Notes: a model not told the origin generated them from the sequence alone. A stretch of DNA of 64,000 nucleotides from Chryseobacterium cheonjiense (GCF_012927265.1 NZ_JABBGF010000003.1:310001-374000); one strand, 5' to 3'; shown: positions 7,392 to 16,409, counted from the first letter of the stretch. Numbers and translations: made by a program.

Positions 7392-8688
7392 TCTGACCGG
7401 TTTTTTCAATTTTAACTTCATAATAATCCGGCGGGAAGCCATTGATATTCCTCCACAGCTCATACCAGATAGGAACATCATTCAGAATAGCGATTCCCTG
7501 TACGCCGGTACCCATCCTGATTTTAGGGGGCCATCTTTTCTCGGCCTTATCTTCTACTACCAATGCTTTGAAAAGCCCGTTGGCGCTGATATTGTTTTCT
7601 ATAGCAATCACTTTTCCTGCAAAAGTTCCGTAGCTTGAATCTGGCCATCCCGAAAATACAATCGCCGGGAAACCATCAAAAATACACATTACGCGCTGCC
7701 CTTCTTTGATAAGCGGAAGATCAACCGGTTTAATGTAAATTTCAACAGCATAATCTACCGTTTTCGGCACAATAATCCCGATGCTTTCCGTTTCTTTAAG
7801 AATTTCCCCGATTCCTGCTTTGTTCAGCTGAACGATCTGTCCGTCCTGGGAAGCGACGATATAATATAGTCCCTGACGGAATTTGTAATTGGCAACCTGA
7901 TTTTCAAGTTTCGCGATATCTCCTTCGCTGCCTTCTATCTGCCCCATACTCTGAAACCTTTCGCCTTCTGTTTTGCTGAGCTTTTCGGTATAATCCTGAA
8001 TCACAGCATTCTGCTCAATTCCCATAGTCGAAATTTCCTGTCTGGTCTGGGCTATCTTATTCTCAGCTGAGGTCTTTTTAGCAATTGCATTCTGGTAAGA
8101 GATGCTTCGCTGCTGAAACTGCGTTAAGGAAACCAGGCCTTCATCATACATCTTTTTCTGCCTTGCATATTGGTCTTCGGAAAGTTTAAGCTCATTGCTT
8201 ACAGCGGCGAGTTCAGCTTCTTCACCTGCAAGTTTGTTTTTCAGCTGGCTTATTTTTATCTGGATCTGGCTCAGTTTAAGATCCTTTGCCGCAGCTAGAG
8301 CCTCAAGCTGGCTGTTGGTGGTTCCTACTTTGGCTTCATAATAATTCCGAACTCCTTTTTTTGCTTCCACCTGCTGCTGTGTTCTTTTTACAAGCAGAGG
8401 ATCAAAGTAATCATCCTTTACTTCTGAAAGCTGGAGAATGGTGTCTCCTTTTTTAACATAATCTCCGTTTTTTACATACCATTTAATGATTTTCCCGGGA
8501 ATTGGTGAATTAAGCTGTTGCGGACGTTGTTCCTGGTACAGGGAAGTTACATTTCCCATTACTTTTATATTTTGTGTCCAGGGCAGGAACAGTACAATGA
8601 AAGCCGTAAGAAAGATTAATAGAAACCATCTTTTTGCGTGCGATTCTTTGTCAATATTATATATTTTATCAAAAGACTGAATTTTCAT
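7375..8688 (-). CDS. HlyD-family periplasmic adaptor (membrane fusion protein)
   Basis: A 437-residue protein: a short cytoplasmic N-terminus, one membrane span (about residues 21-38, WFLLIFLTAFIVLFL), a biotinyl-lipoyl-like half motif (NSPIPGKIIKWYVKNGDYVK, about 59-78), a long coiled coil (about 100-270) and the returning lipoyl/barrel part (ASQDGQIVQLNKAGIGE). This is the layout of adaptors that join an inner-membrane ABC exporter to TolC. The genes for both partners flank it on the same strand, with gaps of only 10 nt and an overlap of 17 nt. Substrate unknown. Confidence 0.9.
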   Translation of the reverse strand: MKIQSFDKIYNIDKESHAKRWFLLIFLTAFIVLFLPWTQNIKVMGNVTSLYQEQRPQQLNSPIPGKIIKWYVKNGDYVKKGDTILQLSEVKDDYFDPLLVKRTQQQVEAKKGVRNYYEAKVGTTNSQLEALAAAKDLKLSQIQIKISQLKNKLAGEEAELAAVSNELKLSEDQYARQKKMYDEGLVSLTQFQQRSISYQNAIAKKTSAENKIAQTRQEISTMGIEQNAVIQDYTEKLSKTEGERFQSMGQIEGSEGDIAKLENQVANYKFRQGLYYIVASQDGQIVQLNKAGIGEILKETESIGIIVPKTVDYAVEIYIKPVDLPLIKEGQRVMCIFDGFPAIVFSGWPDSSYGTFAGKVIAIENNISANGLFKALVVEDKAEKRWPPKIRMGTGVQGIAILNDVPIWYELWRNINGFPPDYYEVKIEKTGQNEKQK

Positions 8689-8698
8689 ACCTGTATTT

Positions 8699-10363
8699 TT
8701 AAGATAAAGTTTTTAAAGTTCCGTTTTCCAGGTGCAGATGCTGATCTGCATATTCCAGAATTTCGGAATTTTGAGAAACAATGACAATAGTGGTTTTATG
8801 GCTGATTTCTTTAAGATATTGCAGCATCTTATGTTTAAAAACTTCGTTCATGCCGTCGATAGGATCTTCAAGCAGCAGGAGCTTTTTCTCTCCGATCAAT
8901 GCCCGGAGCAGCAGGATTTTTTTCTTGGAGCTGAATGAGATTTCCGGATCTGTTTCGCTTACTTCAGTAAAGAAACCGCTGGTAAACTGGCTTGAAATAT
9001 TCTCGGCACCAATTTTTTCCGACAGTTCCAGGACATCTTCCATATTGATATTTTCGTTCCCCATAAGAATATTATCCTGAACGGTTCCCTGGATCATTCT
9101 CATATCTTCAAGATAGACTCCCATTTCCATCCGGAGCTTTTCTTTGTCAATATTTTTAAGCGGAATTTTATTAAAAAGAACACTTCCCGCTGGTGGTTCG
9201 TAAAATCCGGCCATCATATTCAGTAACAATGATTTCCCTGATCCCAGTTCGCCTGAAATTACGGTAATGGTATTTTCTCGGATCGTACAGTTGATATCCT
9301 GAAGAATATGAACACTGCTGTTAAAATAAAAGTCTACATTTTTAAATTCAATTTCAATACTTTCATTTTGGTTGGCAAAAACAATCTCTCCGTTTTTCTC
9401 TTCATTCAGTTCTGTCACTTTGTTGAGTTTTGCAAGCGATGCGATTACATCATAGTAGCTTTCTAAGCTTATAATTAGTTTTTCTACCGCAGACATAATG
9501 CTTAGTACAACAATTTCTGTAGCAATGAACGCCCCGATATTGAGCTTCTGGTTTACCAGGAGATACGTACCGATAGCCAGCATTGCCAATGTAATGATTA
9601 CTTTGAATGCTATGATGGTTTTATACTGAATTTCCAGAACCCGGAAATGAGAAGTTCTGTGCTCAAGATATCCGGTTACACGCTCATCGATTCCCTTGAG
9701 ATGAATATCGGTTTCTGAATTGATCTTAAAAGATTTTACCGAGGCTGCTATATCTTCTATCCATGCTGCCGTCTCATACTTTTTATTGCTTTCTTCAAGA
9801 CTGGATTTGATGCCGCTTTCCATAGTGAAATTAAAAATAATCACAACGGTCAGCACCACCAGAACACCGAAAATTAAAAACCACGGATGATAAAATGACA
9901 GCAGGAGAAGGCCGAAAAGAATCTGTATAAGAGCGGTGGGAATTTCCAGTAAGATTTTTGAAATACCTTTCTGAAGATTTTGGGTGTCAAAAAAACGGTT
10001 CACAAGCTCCGGAAGGTAATATTTTCTGGTGCTGGAAAGACTGACTTTAGGAATCTTTTCGGTAAAGGCAATCGAAAACTCTACGAAAATTTTCTGTTGG
10101 ATTTTTTCAATAATCTGCATCACTTTCAATCTGAAATATCCCACAAGCCATGTTCCGATTACTACAAAAAATATTAAAATATAGATAGATGTTGCCATGG
10201 TGGCACCCATTACAAAGCTTATAATAGACTGAATTCCCAACGGAACGCTAAGCTGCACAAGACCGTTGAGAATGGCATAAAAATAAATGTTGGTAACATC
10301 TTTTTTTTCTTTAGTAACGTATTTGAAAAGTTTGTAACCGTACTGTTTAGGAGAGGTTTCCAT
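8699..10363 (-). CDS. ABC exporter, fused permease and degenerate ATP-binding domain
   Basis: A 554-residue half-transporter: six-span membrane domain (about residues 20-310), nucleotide-binding domain (about 335-554). No C39 peptidase precedes the membrane part. Walker A is intact (GELGSGKS, 371-378), but the other ATPase motifs are not canonical: the signature LSGGQ position reads FSSKK (477-481), Walker B ends LLLLED instead of DE (495-500), the Q-loop area reads VYLEDMRM, and the switch histidine is glutamine (VSQ, Q531). If it works as a homodimer, both ATP sites carry these changes. It may be a slow or regulatory ATPase. The operon context (TetR, HlyD, TolC) still indicates a type I-like export machine. 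Confidence 0.85.
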   Translation of the reverse strand: METSPKQYGYKLFKYVTKEKKDVTNIYFYAILNGLVQLSVPLGIQSIISFVMGATMATSIYILIFFVVIGTWLVGYFRLKVMQIIEKIQQKIFVEFSIAFTEKIPKVSLSSTRKYYLPELVNRFFDTQNLQKGISKILLEIPTALIQILFGLLLLSFYHPWFLIFGVLVVLTVVIIFNFTMESGIKSSLEESNKKYETAAWIEDIAASVKSFKINSETDIHLKGIDERVTGYLEHRTSHFRVLEIQYKTIIAFKVIITLAMLAIGTYLLVNQKLNIGAFIATEIVVLSIMSAVEKLIISLESYYDVIASLAKLNKVTELNEEKNGEIVFANQNESIEIEFKNVDFYFNSSVHILQDINCTIRENTITVISGELGSGKSLLLNMMAGFYEPPAGSVLFNKIPLKNIDKEKLRMEMGVYLEDMRMIQGTVQDNILMGNENINMEDVLELSEKIGAENISSQFTSGFFTEVSETDPEISFSSKKKILLLRALIGEKKLLLLEDPIDGMNEVFKHKMLQYLKEISHKTTIVIVSQNSEILEYADQHLHLENGTLKTLS

Positions 10364-10372
10364 TTGTGCTTA

Positions 10373-11050
10373 TTATTTTATCAAATTAAAGGTGATGAAA
10401 CGTAAATATTCCAGAACATATTTTTTGTGTTCCGTTCTTTTGGTATGATTATCCGTAAGTTTGGGGAGGTGTTCGCTGAAAAATTGCTGATCGTGGGCGG
10501 TTTCAAGCAAGGTGCTGGCAAATGATTTCGGATAAGGAAAATCCGGTTTTGCCTGTGTGATAACTTCACCAAAAAAGTTACAGAGACTTTTCAGCGGGCT
10601 GAAAACCATTTCCTGATTGATCTCATCTACCTCTTTTACAAGATAAGATTTGCTGCTTTCCGCGATGACGATGCTGTGAAGCTTGACAAGATCATAGTCT
10701 TCAACCATGTCGTGGGTATCATCATTATGGGTAATGATCTCCAGAATTTTCTCCATTTTCTGCAATGGTTCTTTCATTTCTTCCAGTCTGAGCTTGGAAA
10801 TAAATTCAATATAAGACCAATACCAGTTTAAGATATAGGTTAATAATTTATGCTTGGAAGGGAAGTACCGGTATACGGTAGCTTCGGTAGAATTAATTTT
10901 CTGAGCCAGCTTTTTAAAGGTAAAGCTCTCAAAACCTGTTTCGTAGATGAGCTCAATAGAATTTTTCACAATAGATTTTCCTATTTCACTGTTTTCAGGA
11001 TTTTTAAGATATAATGTTTCGTTGACTTTAAATTTTACTTGAAATTCCAT
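10373..11050 (-). CDS. TetR-family transcriptional regulator
   Basis: A 225-residue protein with the TetR helix-turn-helix at about residues 25-70: GKSIVKNSIELIYETGFESF then FKKLAQKINSTEATVYRYFP. The C-terminal part is helical and would bind an effector. It is the first gene of the export operon and lies only 9 nt before the ABC gene, so it probably represses its own operon. Two operator-like repeats stand in the 186-nt region upstream. The effector is unknown; it may be the exported compound. Confidence 0.9.
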   Translation of the reverse strand: MEFQVKFKVNETLYLKNPENSEIGKSIVKNSIELIYETGFESFTFKKLAQKINSTEATVYRYFPSKHKLLTYILNWYWSYIEFISKLRLEEMKEPLQKMEKILEIITHNDDTHDMVEDYDLVKLHSIVIAESSKSYLVKEVDEINQEMVFSPLKSLCNFFGEVITQAKPDFPYPKSFASTLLETAHDQQFFSEHLPKLTDNHTKRTEHKKYVLEYLRFITFNLIK

Positions 11051-11067
11051 TTTAAATTTTTTCTGAT

Positions 11068-11149
11068 TGTAGCAGTATTGCTATTATATTTAGCAAAACT
11101 TATACCAAAAGTAATTTTAATATAATTTGTAATAGTATTGCTATCAAAT
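11068..11149. promoter_or_regulatory. Candidate TetR operators (two repeats 60 nt apart)
   Basis: Two related 22-nt segments, 11068-11089 and 11128-11149, share AGTATTGCTAT and agree at about 18 positions. The first contains an inverted repeat TAGCA-N4-TGCTA, the form expected for a TetR-family dimer. They lie in the divergent region between the TetR operon and the carbonic anhydrase gene and could control either or both. Binding is inferred, not shown. Confidence 0.55.
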
Positions 11150-11236
11150 GGCATAGTATTTGTTTTTGTGGTATGTGTAATGCAATCCCGGAAAGCCGAA
11201 GCCGGAATTAATTAGTAGGCATAACAAAAAAATTAA

Positions 11237-11977
11237 ATGATGAAAACTACATTTTTTTTTAGCGCATTCGCCGGACTTATACTCTTGTCCTGTAAAGAAA
11301 ATCCTGTAAAAGATAGTTCAACAAAAGAACAGGCAGATGTGAAGCCTGTGGTTACGGAAGTGATGACCAAAGAGCAGCAGGCGGCACTAACTCCTGATCA
11401 GGTTTTGCAGGATTTTATTGAAGGGAATAAAAGATTTAATACCGGAAATAGCACCCCTAGAGATTTGTCTATGCAGGCAAGAAAATCTGCTCCGGGACAA
11501 TATCCTAAGGCCGTTGTACTGAGTTGTCTTGACAGCCGTGTTCCTGTGGAAGATGTTTTTGGTCAGGGATTAGGCGATGTTTTTGTAGGGAGAGTCGCCG
11601 GTAATTTTGTAAACGAAGATCTGTTGGGAAGCATGGAGTTTGCGTGTAAAGTTGCCGGAGCAAAACTGATTCTTGTAATGGGTCATCAGCATTGCGGCGC
11701 CGTCAAAGGAGCAATTGATGACGTCAGACTCGGAAATATTACGGCCATGCTGTCAAAGATAAAACCTGCAGTTGAAATGAGCCAGGATTTTGCCGGTGAA
11801 AAGACTTCAAAAAATGATCAATTCGTAAGACATGTTTCTGAAAACAATGTGAAACATGCCATCCGGCAGATTCGTGAGAAAAGTCCGATTCTGAAAGAAA
11901 TGGAGGATAAGGGAGAGATTAAAATTGTTGGGGCGTTTTATCGTCTTACAGACGGGACATTTGAATTTATTAAATAG
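11237..11977 (+). CDS. Beta-class carbonic anhydrase, lipoprotein
   Basis: A 246-residue protein. The N-terminus ends in LILLSC (Cys19), a lipoprotein signal, so the enzyme is probably anchored in the periplasm or outer envelope. The catalytic domain (from about 50) has SCLDSRVP with zinc ligand Cys97 and the Asp99-Arg101 pair, and GHQHCG with ligands His150 and Cys153. It hydrates CO2 to bicarbonate. The start may be either of two consecutive ATG codons. It is divergent from the TetR operon and followed by a terminator hairpin. Confidence 0.92.
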   Translation: MMKTTFFFSAFAGLILLSCKENPVKDSSTKEQADVKPVVTEVMTKEQQAALTPDQVLQDFIEGNKRFNTGNSTPRDLSMQARKSAPGQYPKAVVLSCLDSRVPVEDVFGQGLGDVFVGRVAGNFVNEDLLGSMEFACKVAGAKLILVMGHQHCGAVKGAIDDVRLGNITAMLSKIKPAVEMSQDFAGEKTSKNDQFVRHVSENNVKHAIRQIREKSPILKEMEDKGEIKIVGAFYRLTDGTFEFIK

Positions 11978-11983
11978 ATAATT

Positions 11984-12050
11984 ATGCGGGCCACAAGTTA
12001 GTTTTTTCATATCTGATTTTATTTTTGCGATTAAGGCCCGCATTTTTTTA
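11984..12050 (+). terminator. Long-loop terminator hairpin
   Basis: Perfect arms ATGCGGGCC (11984-11992) and GGCCCGCAT (12035-12043) are followed by a run of T. The loop of 42 nt is unusually long for an intrinsic terminator. Confidence 0.7.
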
Positions 12051-12060
12051 AACATTGAAT

Positions 12061-12687
12061 ATGAAAAATTTAATAAAACTATCATTTTTTATTCTGTTTT
12101 TTGGAATAACAGCAAGATCTCAGGATAAATCTGAATTTACAAGTATCAATGAGGCAAACAAGAATCCTGAAAAAGTGCTTAGGCTTAATCTTGATCATGA
12201 AAAAGCAAGCTTAGCGGGTATAGACTGGAAAAAATTCCGAAATCTTGAATATCTCAGTCTCAAAGACCTGCATCTGAAAAAGATTCCGGAAGGTATTACT
12301 GCATTACCGCAACTGAAAGTACTGGATATCAGCGGGAATGATTTTAAAGTGTTGCCATCAGGCTTCACCAAGCTTACCAAGCTGGAAGAACTTTTCCTGA
12401 ACGACGAAAAGAATATTGATCTTTCGCAAAATATAGATCTGCTCAGTAAAATGAAACATTTAAAGGTATTGCATATTGAAAATGATAAGCTGAAAGAACT
12501 TCCTGCAAATTTCTGGAAACTTAATTATCTGGAATCGATTTATCTTAATGATAACCAGCTTAAAAAATTCGATTTTCCGAAAGAAAGGATGAATAACCTT
12601 AAGAATATTCATCTCAATAACAACCTTTTTATGCCAAGTGATATCGACAGGCTCAGCTCCCGGTACGGAACACTTTTGAGGTTTTAA
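12061..12687 (+). CDS. Secreted leucine-rich repeat protein
   Basis: A 208-residue protein with a signal peptide (MKNLIKLSFFILFFGITARS, then Q). From about residue 50 it carries six or so leucine-rich repeats of the LxxLxLxxNxL type, e.g. LEYLSLKDLHLKKIPEGI, LKVLDISGNDFKVLPSGF and LESIYLNDNQLKKF. Such repeats form a binding solenoid. There is no enzymatic domain and no T9SS sorting domain. The ATG at 12061 begins the signal peptide and was preferred over an in-frame TTG six nt upstream. The ligand is unknown. Confidence 0.85.
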   Translation: MKNLIKLSFFILFFGITARSQDKSEFTSINEANKNPEKVLRLNLDHEKASLAGIDWKKFRNLEYLSLKDLHLKKIPEGITALPQLKVLDISGNDFKVLPSGFTKLTKLEELFLNDEKNIDLSQNIDLLSKMKHLKVLHIENDKLKELPANFWKLNYLESIYLNDNQLKKFDFPKERMNNLKNIHLNNNLFMPSDIDRLSSRYGTLLRF

Positions 12688-12769
12688 TTGTAGCGTCAGC
12701 AATCATTTAAAACTCATTGTTTTCCATTGGGAATTAATTACATCCAGAATTAATCCAATCAAAATACAG

Positions 12770-13555
12770 ATGAAAATAAATTTATTTAAAATACAGTTTC
12801 TCGCAGCAATTTTCATTTCTGCTTTTACTTCTGCGCAGAATAACAGGATCAATACCTCCGGAAACATTGGTTGGTACAATTTTTTCGGAACCATCAAGCT
12901 TAATGATAAATGGGGACTGCACACCGAATATCAATGGCGGAGAGATAATTTCATTACCGACTGGCAGCAGAGTCTGTTAAGAATCGGTGTAAATTATCAG
13001 CTCAATCCCAGAATACTGTTTCGTATAGGTTATGCATGGATCGAAACTTTTCCTTACGGTGAAATTCCCATCAACGGCTTGGGAAGGGACTTTACGGAAC
13101 ACCGGATTTTCGAAATGATACAGCTTTCCCACAAAGAAGGGCTGGTAGATTTTTCCCATCGTTTTATGCTGGAACAGCGTTTCGTGGGAAGATATACCTC
13201 TGCAAATGTCAACTCTGAGGACGACTTTCCTTTACTAAACAGGATGCGCTATATGATTCGTCTGCAGGTTCCTCTGAAAGGCAGGGAAATAAAAGATAAA
13301 ACACCGTATGCGGCAGTTTATGATGAGGTTTTCATAGGATTTGGAAAAAATGTGAATGCCAATGTTTTTGATCAGAACCGAATTGGTGCGTTGCTGGGAT
13401 ATCGATTCAACAAAAACTTCAGGCTGGAGGCAGGATATCTTAACCAGACACTTCAATTCGGAAGACAGATCAACGGTCAGAATGTTTTCCAGAATAATCA
13501 CGGGTTCATCGTCAACGCCAATGTAACAATTGATGCAGGCAAGAAAAAAGAGTAA
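12770..13555 (+). CDS. DUF2490 outer-membrane beta-barrel protein
   Basis: A 261-residue protein with a signal peptide (MKINLFKIQFLAAIFISAFT, then SAQ). The rest consists of amphipathic strands with many aromatic residues (GWYNFFGTIKLNDKWGLHTE, LLRIGVNYQLNPRILFRIGY), which fits the DUF2490 family of predicted outer-membrane barrels. Function unknown. It is 83 nt downstream of the LRR gene and 44 nt upstream of the esterase gene. Confidence 0.85.
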   Translation: MKINLFKIQFLAAIFISAFTSAQNNRINTSGNIGWYNFFGTIKLNDKWGLHTEYQWRRDNFITDWQQSLLRIGVNYQLNPRILFRIGYAWIETFPYGEIPINGLGRDFTEHRIFEMIQLSHKEGLVDFSHRFMLEQRFVGRYTSANVNSEDDFPLLNRMRYMIRLQVPLKGREIKDKTPYAAVYDEVFIGFGKNVNANVFDQNRIGALLGYRFNKNFRLEAGYLNQTLQFGRQINGQNVFQNNHGFIVNANVTIDAGKKKE

Positions 13556-13575
13556 AGTGTAAGATGCTAAAAAGT

Positions 13576-13583
13576 TATATTTG
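13576..13583 (+). promoter_or_regulatory. Bacteroidota -7 element before the esterase gene
   Basis: TATATTTG matches TAnnTTTG and lies 16 nt before the chosen ATG at 13600. No clear -33 TTTG is seen at the expected distance. Its position inside the longer possible reading frame argues for the start at 13600. Confidence 0.45.
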
Positions 13584-13599
13584 TACAAATGATAAAATA

Positions 13600-14523
13600 A
13601 TGCAGAAAATTTTAGCCATTATAAGTTTACTTTTTCTCACTGTACAATATAGTGCACAAATTCCAAAAGTTATCGGCGGCAAAATTGAAAGAATAGCAGA
13701 TTTTAAATCTAAATATGTAACGCCTAGAAATGTGGATGTTTGGCTTCCTGCAGATTATTCTACCTCTAAAAAATATGCGGTGCTTTATATGCAGGACGGG
13801 CAGATGCTCTATGATCCGGAAATGACCTGGAATAAACAGTCGTGGAATGTAGATGATATAATTTCAGGCCTTCTTAAAAACGGGGAAATTCGAAATACTA
13901 TCGTGGTCGGAGTCTGGAATGATTCAAAACTGAGACATTTCGACTATTTTCCTCAAAAACCTTTTGAGAGCCTTACGGCAGCAGAAAAAGACACAGTTCG
14001 GACCCAATTAACAAAATCGGGAAGATCCGATCAGATTTTTTCTCCCAATTCTGATAATTATCTGAAATTTCTGGTAAAAGAACTCAAACCGCTTATTGAT
14101 GAAAAATATTCTACCTACAAAGACATAGCCAATACTTTTATAGCAGGGAGTAGCATGGGAGGGCTTATTTCTATGTATGCCATCTGTGAATATCCCAAAG
14201 TTTTCGGTGGCGCAGCCTGTCTCTCAACACACTGGACGGGAACTTTCACAAATAAGAATAATCCGTTTCCGGAATCGGTTTTAAAATATTTCAATAAAAA
14301 CCTTCCGGATCCCAAAACACACAAAATCTATTTCGACTGCGGAGATCAGACCCTGGATGCACTTTATCCTGAGATCCAGAAAAAAGCGGATATAATCATG
14401 ACTGAAGCAGGCTATACGGATGCCAACTGGAAAACCCTTTATTTCCCTGGAGAAAACCATAGCGAAGAAGCGTGGAATAAAAGGCTTCATATCCCTCTTG
14501 AATTCCTGCTGGAGAAAAAATAA
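13600..14523 (+). CDS. Secreted alpha/beta-hydrolase esterase (putative esterase family)
   Basis: A 307-residue protein with a signal peptide (MQKILAIISLLFLTVQYSA, then Q). The catalytic domain resembles the enterochelin-esterase/antigen-85 type of alpha/beta hydrolase: VDVWLPADYSTSKKYAVLYM near the start, nucleophile elbow GSSMGG (serine at about residue 185), an aspartate in FDCGDQTLD, and a histidine in GENHSEEAW near the C-terminus. It probably hydrolyses an ester outside the cytoplasm; the substrate is unknown. The start at 13600 opens the signal peptide and follows a good -7 element; an ATG at 13564 is less likely. Confidence 0.85.
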   Translation: MQKILAIISLLFLTVQYSAQIPKVIGGKIERIADFKSKYVTPRNVDVWLPADYSTSKKYAVLYMQDGQMLYDPEMTWNKQSWNVDDIISGLLKNGEIRNTIVVGVWNDSKLRHFDYFPQKPFESLTAAEKDTVRTQLTKSGRSDQIFSPNSDNYLKFLVKELKPLIDEKYSTYKDIANTFIAGSSMGGLISMYAICEYPKVFGGAACLSTHWTGTFTNKNNPFPESVLKYFNKNLPDPKTHKIYFDCGDQTLDALYPEIQKKADIIMTEAGYTDANWKTLYFPGENHSEEAWNKRLHIPLEFLLEKK

Positions 14524-14564
14524 CAGATTTTGCAATAAAGTGACTTTAAACATTAATAAAATAC

Positions 14565-14595
14565 TTTCCTGCCTTGTTCATTTTTATTAAATTTG
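14565..14595 (+). promoter_or_regulatory. Promoter of sucC
   Basis: TTTC (14565-14568), exactly 19 nt, then TAAATTTG (14588-14595). The -7 element is perfect for the Bacteroidota housekeeping consensus and the -33 has one mismatch. It is followed by an A/T-rich leader of about 38 nt before the ATG, typical of highly expressed genes in this phylum. Confidence 0.7.
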
Positions 14596-14633
14596 TCAAC
14601 CTTTAAATATTAAAATAAAATAATAAAAATAAT

Positions 14634-15824
14634 ATGAATCTTCACGAGTATCAATCAAAAGAGATTTTATCAAAGTATGGAGTAGCTATCCAACGTGGTT
14701 TCGTTGCAAACAACGTAGATGAAGCTGTAGCTGCTGCTGAAAAGCTAACTGCTGAAACCGGAGCTCAGGGATGGGTGGTAAAAGCACAGATTCACGCAGG
14801 AGGCCGTGGTAAAGGAGGCGGTGTAAAGTTTTCTCCGAATATGGATAAGCTTAAAGAAAACGCTCAGAACATCATCGGAATGCAGCTGATCACCCCACAA
14901 ACTTCTGCTGAAGGTAAAAAAGTAAACTCTGTTTTGGTTGCTGAGGATGTATATTATCCGGGAGAATCTGAAACAAAAGAATTTTATGTTTCTATCCTTT
15001 TAGACAGAGCGGAAGGTAAAAATACCGTTGTGTACTCTACAGAAGGAGGAATGGATATTGAGCATGTTGCAGAAGTAACTCCTCATCTTATCCACAAAGA
15101 AATCATTGATCCTGCATTAGGTCTTCAGGGATTCCAGGCGAGAAAAATTGCTTTCAACCTTGGTCTTGAAGGAAACGCTTTCAAAGAATTCGTAAAATTC
15201 ATCACTTCTTTATACAACGCTTATACAGGAATCGATGCTTCTCTTTTTGAGATCAACCCTGTTTTGAAAACTTCTGACAATAAAATCATTGCCGTTGATG
15301 CTAAAGTAACTTTGGATGACAATTCATTGTTCCGTCACAAAGATCTCGCTGAGCTTAGAGATACAAGAGAAGAAGATCCAATGGATGTAGAAGCCGGTGA
15401 AGCGGGGCTTAACTTCGTAAAATTAGACGGTAACGTTGCTTGTATGGTAAACGGAGCAGGTCTTGCAATGGCAACAATGGATATCATCAAATTATCAGGT
15501 GGTAATCCTGCTAACTTCCTTGACGTAGGAGGTACTGCTGATGCTCAGAGAGTGCAGACTGCTTTCGGAATCATCTTAAGAGATCCGAATGTAAAAGCAA
15601 TCTTAATCAACATCTTCGGAGGGATCGTAAGATGTGACAGAGTTGCTCAGGGTGTTGTAGACGCTTACAAAGCAATGGGTAGCCTTCCGGTTCCATTGAT
15701 CGTAAGACTACAGGGAACAAATGCTGTTGAAGCTAAGCAGTTAATTGATGATTCAGGATTGCCTGTACATTCTGCAATCACGCTTGAAGAAGCTGCAAAC
15801 AAAGTAAAAGAAGTTTTAGCATAA
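14634..15824 (+). CDS. sucC: Succinyl-CoA synthetase, beta subunit (ADP-forming type)
   Basis: A 396-residue subunit of the TCA-cycle enzyme that makes ATP or GTP from succinyl-CoA. It starts with MNLHEYQSKEILSKYGV and has the ATP-grasp features WVVKAQIHAGGRGKGGGVK (about 45-63) and LFEINPV, followed by the CoA-ligase part with GAGLAMATMD, GGTADAQRV and IFGGIVRCD. Length is normal. The alpha subunit gene (sucD) is not adjacent, which is often so in flavobacteria. Strong promoter and clean terminator suggest a single-gene transcript. Codons are noticeably optimised compared with neighbours, as expected for a central enzyme. Confidence 0.97.
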   Translation: MNLHEYQSKEILSKYGVAIQRGFVANNVDEAVAAAEKLTAETGAQGWVVKAQIHAGGRGKGGGVKFSPNMDKLKENAQNIIGMQLITPQTSAEGKKVNSVLVAEDVYYPGESETKEFYVSILLDRAEGKNTVVYSTEGGMDIEHVAEVTPHLIHKEIIDPALGLQGFQARKIAFNLGLEGNAFKEFVKFITSLYNAYTGIDASLFEINPVLKTSDNKIIAVDAKVTLDDNSLFRHKDLAELRDTREEDPMDVEAGEAGLNFVKLDGNVACMVNGAGLAMATMDIIKLSGGNPANFLDVGGTADAQRVQTAFGIILRDPNVKAILINIFGGIVRCDRVAQGVVDAYKAMGSLPVPLIVRLQGTNAVEAKQLIDDSGLPVHSAITLEEAANKVKEVLA

Positions 15825-15846
15825 GCTGAATTTCTCAATAGAATAT

Positions 15847-15873
15847 AAAACCGTTTCTTTTTGAAACGGTTTT
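15847..15873 (+). terminator. Intrinsic terminator after sucC
   Basis: AAAACCGTTTC, 5-nt loop, GAAACGGTTTTTTTT: an 11-bp stem followed by a T run. Confidence 0.9.
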
Positions 15874-15962
15874 TTTTGTGCGGTAATATTTGATGAATTT
15901 CAAAAAAAAACTATAAAACATTCACGTTAATTTCATTATATTTACAGTAAAAGGATTTTGAA

Positions 15963-16409
15963 ATGAGAAGGTTAGTATACTTTTTTCTCTTTTTATTTCT
16001 TAGCTGCCAGTCTCAGGTCGGTGTAAATAACGCAATGCGTCAAAGACAGATCTCTTTCGAAGACAAAAATCATTATCCTTTTACACTTACTTCCAAAAAT
16101 TTTTTAATCATCGACAGCCAGGAAAAAATGGATGAGATTTTCAGTAGTATTCATCGAAAAAACAGCGGCAACCGATTTTCACCGATTCCTGCCATAGTTG
16201 AGAATGAGATCTATCTTATTTGCAAGCCTCAATTAAAAAATTCCAATGACGTGTCAATAGATTCAATAGTTCTACAGAACAATAAACTGTATATAAAAGT
16301 CAGTGAATTTCAGAATCCCAATTTCAGTAAAACAAGCAGAATTTCACCTAATATTTTATTAAAGTTAAATGAAAAATTAAATGTAAAAGACGTCATCATC
16401 AAATACTAA
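15963..16409 (+). CDS. Small lipoprotein of unknown function
   Basis: A 148-residue protein whose N-terminus MRRLVYFFLFLFLSCQSQVG carries a lipoprotein box (LFLSC, Cys15). The rest is mixed, with repeated hydrophobic strands (FLIIDSQEKMDEIF, IVENEIYLICKP, KLYIKVSEF). I recognise no family. It is followed after 15 nt by the metalloprotease gene, so the two may be co-transcribed; a role as inhibitor or chaperone of the protease is conceivable but nothing in the sequence proves it. A TATATTTA -7-like element lies just upstream (around 15938). Confidence 0.75.
   Translation: MRRLVYFFLFLFLSCQSQVGVNNAMRQRQISFEDKNHYPFTLTSKNFLIIDSQEKMDEIFSSIHRKNSGNRFSPIPAIVENEIYLICKPQLKNSNDVSIDSIVLQNNKLYIKVSEFQNPNFSKTSRISPNILLKLNEKLNVKDVIIKY

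Noticed and set aside
8699..10363. Exporter of the double-glycine peptide at 62302
   Set aside because: The ABC protein has no C39 peptidase domain and lies 52 kb away; no evidence connects the two.
13564..13599. Longer N-terminus of the esterase
   Set aside because: The upstream part overlaps the -7 promoter element and precedes a complete signal peptide.
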